This document shows, piece by piece, positions 50,348-52,256 of a stretch of DNA of 52,256 nucleotides. The notes under the pieces were generated by a model. It was not told where the DNA came from, did not search any database, and saw only the letters and a program-made list of their open reading frames with translations. Where the stretch lies: contig JACNJX010000069.1 of assembly GCA_014382345.1 (NCBI GenBank), positions 1 through 52,256 on the forward strand. The letters are read 5' to 3'. A program made the translations under genes and the position numbers. Source of the DNA: Alphaproteobacteria bacterium (GTDB lineage Bacteria > Pseudomonadota > Alphaproteobacteria > Rhodospirillales > Casp-alpha2). Every line of letters begins with the position of its first letter. Positions within the stretch are counted from its first letter, which is position 1.

Positions 50348-51151
50348 TTAGGGCGCTAAAGCGCCGAGGCCGTACTCCGTTGCCCAGCCGAGGCTCTCAA
50401 GCGTGCCCGAGCCGCCCGAACGCGGGCTGTATTCGCAGCCGATCCAGCCTTCATAGCCGAGGCCGTCGATGGCCCGGAACAGGGCCGGGTAATCCAGCGG
50501 GCACCGGTCGTCGGGCTCGTGGCGGCCGGGAACGCCGGCGACCTGCATGTGGCCGATGACGTCGAGGTTTGCCTCGATGACGGACGCCATGTCTTCTCCG
50601 TTCATAGCCCCGTGATAGAGGTCGTATTGCAGGAACAGGTTGTCGTGGTCGACCGTATCGACCACGGCGCGGGCGGCCTCGGTGTCGGAAATCAGGTAGC
50701 CCGGCACATCGACCGGATTAAGCGCCTCGATCAGCATGGCAACGCCATGGCGTTCGCATTCCGTGGCGGCGAAGCTCAGGTTTTCCCGGAAGGTATCCAG
50801 GGCCTTGGAGCGCCCCGCCTCATCTACCAGCCCGGCCATGACGTGAATTTGCGGGCAGTTCAGGGTTTCGGCGTATTCGATGGCGAGTCCCAAAGACTCG
50901 CGGAACTCCCCTTCCCGGCCCGGCAAGGCGGCGATGCCGCGTTCGCCGGCCTCCCAGTCGCCCGGCGGCGCATTGATCAACACTTGCTCAAGGCCGTGTT
51001 CGTCCAGACACCCGGCCAGATCGGAGCCCGGCCACTGGTAGGGGAAATGGAACTCGACGGCCCGGAATCCGGCCTCCCTGGCGGCCTGAAAGCGGTCCGG
51101 CATCGGCATGTCCTGAAACAGGTACCAGAGATTGGCGGAAAACCGGGGCAT
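50348..51151 (-). CDS. hyi: Hydroxypyruvate isomerase-like protein
   Basis: A 267-residue TIM-barrel sugar isomerase of the Hyi/OtnI type: FSANLWYLFQDMPMPDRF at the start, AAREAGFRAVEFHFPY, LINAPPGDWEAGERG, IEALNPVDVPGYLI with a metal-binding Glu, LQYDLYHGAMNGED and GWIGCEYSPRSG with a second Glu. Hyi interconverts hydroxypyruvate and tartronate semialdehyde; OtnI-type members act on 2-oxo-tetronate. It lies 6 bp after the ELM1-family gene on the same strand and is likely translated from one message. Confidence 0.85.
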   Translation of the reverse strand: MPRFSANLWYLFQDMPMPDRFQAAREAGFRAVEFHFPYQWPGSDLAGCLDEHGLEQVLINAPPGDWEAGERGIAALPGREGEFRESLGLAIEYAETLNCPQIHVMAGLVDEAGRSKALDTFRENLSFAATECERHGVAMLIEALNPVDVPGYLISDTEAARAVVDTVDHDNLFLQYDLYHGAMNGEDMASVIEANLDVIGHMQVAGVPGRHEPDDRCPLDYPALFRAIDGLGYEGWIGCEYSPRSGGSGTLESLGWATEYGLGALAP

Positions 51152-51157
51152 CAGGTT

Positions 51158-52159
51158 CTACAAACCCAGCCGGTCACGGATGGCGCGGGCAACGTCATCG
51201 GCGGCGTTGAGAGGCTCGTGGGACCACGCCTCGAAGCCGCCCCCCTCTACACCCGAGCCAAGCGGCCGGGCGTAGCCGCGTTCATACAGGTCGGCATGCA
51301 GGCGGGCGTGCTTCGGCGCCGTCAGGGCGTCGGGGCTGAAAATATAAACCGGCCCCGTCCCGGAACAGGCCTCCGAGCACATGGAAGTCGAATCGCCGGT
51401 GACGATAACCGCCTCGGCCATCGCCAGATAGGCATGGTACGGATTTTCTCCACTTTCTCCCCAGCGGAAAACGATCTTGGGAGCCGTGATGGCGTCGATC
51501 AGGTCATCGGCGGCGCTTCCGGTGCGGCGGCTGGTGGACACCAGCAAGGATCCGCCCGACTGCTCCGCCATGTTCGAGGCCCGCTCCGCCAGGTCCCGCG
51601 CCATGCCTGGGGTAAAGGTGCGCCTGCGGGTGCTGCCGCCGGCGATCAGGGCGATCCACGGTTTTGCCAGAGCGTCGAAGCGTCCCTGCCAAAGGCGGGC
51701 TTCATCGTCGAGGCGGCTTCGGGTCAGTTGATGCGGCGCGCCGGTAATGCTCAGGATATTGCCCCCGGAAACGGGGCCGTCGTGGCGCGGCACCGCGATC
51801 AGCCCGAAATCGCCCCGCCCCGCGCCGGGGTCCATGACCTGCACCAAAAAGCAGTCACTGCCATTGCGTTTGGCAAGGGCACGGATTTTCCTCGCAACCG
51901 GGGCGGTTCGCCTGCCGGCGCCTATCACCACATCGGGCCAGGGCGAATGGATGCCCAGGCGGCTGTCCGCCGTCAATCCCGAAAAGGACGCCCCCAGCAC
52001 CACATTCGGCAACGCCGCCCACGGTCCATAGGCGATTTCCTTGACATGATAATCAATGCCCAGCGCATCGGCGACGCCCAGGCACTGGCGGCGGTTTCCG
52101 GCCCGGTCGTCGGCCAGCACCCAGATTGCAGGTGCTTTGTTTGCTCCCGTAACGGCCAT
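51158..52159 (-). CDS. ELM1-family (DUF1022) protein
   Basis: A 333-residue protein of the mitochondrial fission ELM1 family, found in alphaproteobacteria and plants. Hallmarks: IWVLADDRAGNRRQCLGVADALG at the start read as two halves, WPDVVIGAGRRTAPVARKI, then VQVMDPG, DFGLIAVPRHD, IALIAGGSTRR and late VIVTGDSTSMCSEACSGTGPVYIF, a glycosyltransferase-like (GT-B) C-terminal pattern. The role in bacteria is unknown; a GT-B sugar transfer is possible. The frame opens at 52246, but homology begins at the ATG at 52159. Confidence 0.85.
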   Translation of the reverse strand: MAVTGANKAPAIWVLADDRAGNRRQCLGVADALGIDYHVKEIAYGPWAALPNVVLGASFSGLTADSRLGIHSPWPDVVIGAGRRTAPVARKIRALAKRNGSDCFLVQVMDPGAGRGDFGLIAVPRHDGPVSGGNILSITGAPHQLTRSRLDDEARLWQGRFDALAKPWIALIAGGSTRRRTFTPGMARDLAERASNMAEQSGGSLLVSTSRRTGSAADDLIDAITAPKIVFRWGESGENPYHAYLAMAEAVIVTGDSTSMCSEACSGTGPVYIFSPDALTAPKHARLHADLYERGYARPLGSGVEGGGFEAWSHEPLNAADDVARAIRDRLGL

Positions 52160-52256
52160 CTTCTGGACCCTACCCCAAACGGCGGCCCCAGAAAGCCCCC
52201 GCGCAAAGGGTTCGCCCTCGACACAAGAGCGGACCCCCCCGTGCAAACGTCTGGGG

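Overview
The window looks like chromosome of a free-living, motile, aerobic alphaproteobacterium, most probably of the Rhodospirillales. The pointers are the general L-amino-acid transporter aapJQMP, an NDUFS4-type complex I accessory subunit, an LdtR-like MarR regulator, a mitochondrial-fission ELM1-family protein, tandem PilZ proteins, an alphaproteobacterial-type flagellin and malonyl-CoA decarboxylase. This placement is inferred from gene content only. Coding density is high. I saw no insertion sequence, prophage, CRISPR array or clear pseudogene. Two tRNAs are present.

Layout. 1-5.1 kb: the start of a malonyl-CoA decarboxylase gene (runs off the left edge), the NAD(P)HX repair enzyme, then a divergent region with a perfect FNR-type box feeding a large PAS sensor histidine kinase. 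5.1-10.7 kb: a Nudix hydrolase, cysteine synthase, a mercaptopyruvate-type sulfurtransferase and a 953-residue fusion of acyl carrier protein, acyl-AMP ligase and acyltransferase. 10.7-15.5 kb: the aap operon (reverse strand), with a hairpin terminator after the binding-protein gene and a small unknown gene at its end. 15.7-19.1 kb: cystathionine beta-lyase, facing a zur-znuC-znuB zinc operon under a Zur box. 19.1-24.5 kb: hisI, two PilZ proteins, a 2OG-oxygenase-like protein, tRNA-Arg and tRNA-Pro flanking an NDUFS4 homologue, a flagellin, a DUF192 protein and a GlcG-like secreted protein.

24.6-32.1 kb: a nine-gene Mrp-type cation/proton antiporter cluster. Its order (E, F, G, MbhD/MbhE/B fusion, C, D) is that of the antiporter module of archaeal membrane-bound hydrogenases rather than bacterial mrpABCDEFG. 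It has three D-type proteins, no full-length MrpA and a small membrane protein of unknown function. 32.1-37.1 kb: a complete branched-chain amino-acid or amide transporter, livKHMGF, on the reverse strand. 37.3-42.4 kb: a Panacea-domain protein, a short rod-like flagellar protein behind three 28-bp-spaced CRP-like dyads, an unknown protein, an alpha/beta hydrolase, two lipoproteins, ubiX and kdsC.

42.6-47.0 kb: two adjacent paralogous membrane-anchored proteins of unknown function, then a three-gene cobalt-type nitrile hydratase/thiocyanate hydrolase whose beta subunit is split in two, then glutaryl-CoA dehydrogenase. 47.0-52.3 kb: a DUF454 membrane protein, a GmhB-type phosphatase, an unexplained promoter-to-terminator interval of about 0.4 kb, the MarR-type regulator, a fumarylacetoacetase-family enzyme, a hydroxypyruvate-isomerase-like protein and the ELM1-family protein.

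The least explained regions are the Mbh-ordered antiporter cluster, the split nitrile hydratase block with its paralogous unknown pair, the 28-bp dyad array at 38.5 kb and the 48.4-48.8 kb interval. All functional assignments rest on motif reading by eye; no database search was run.
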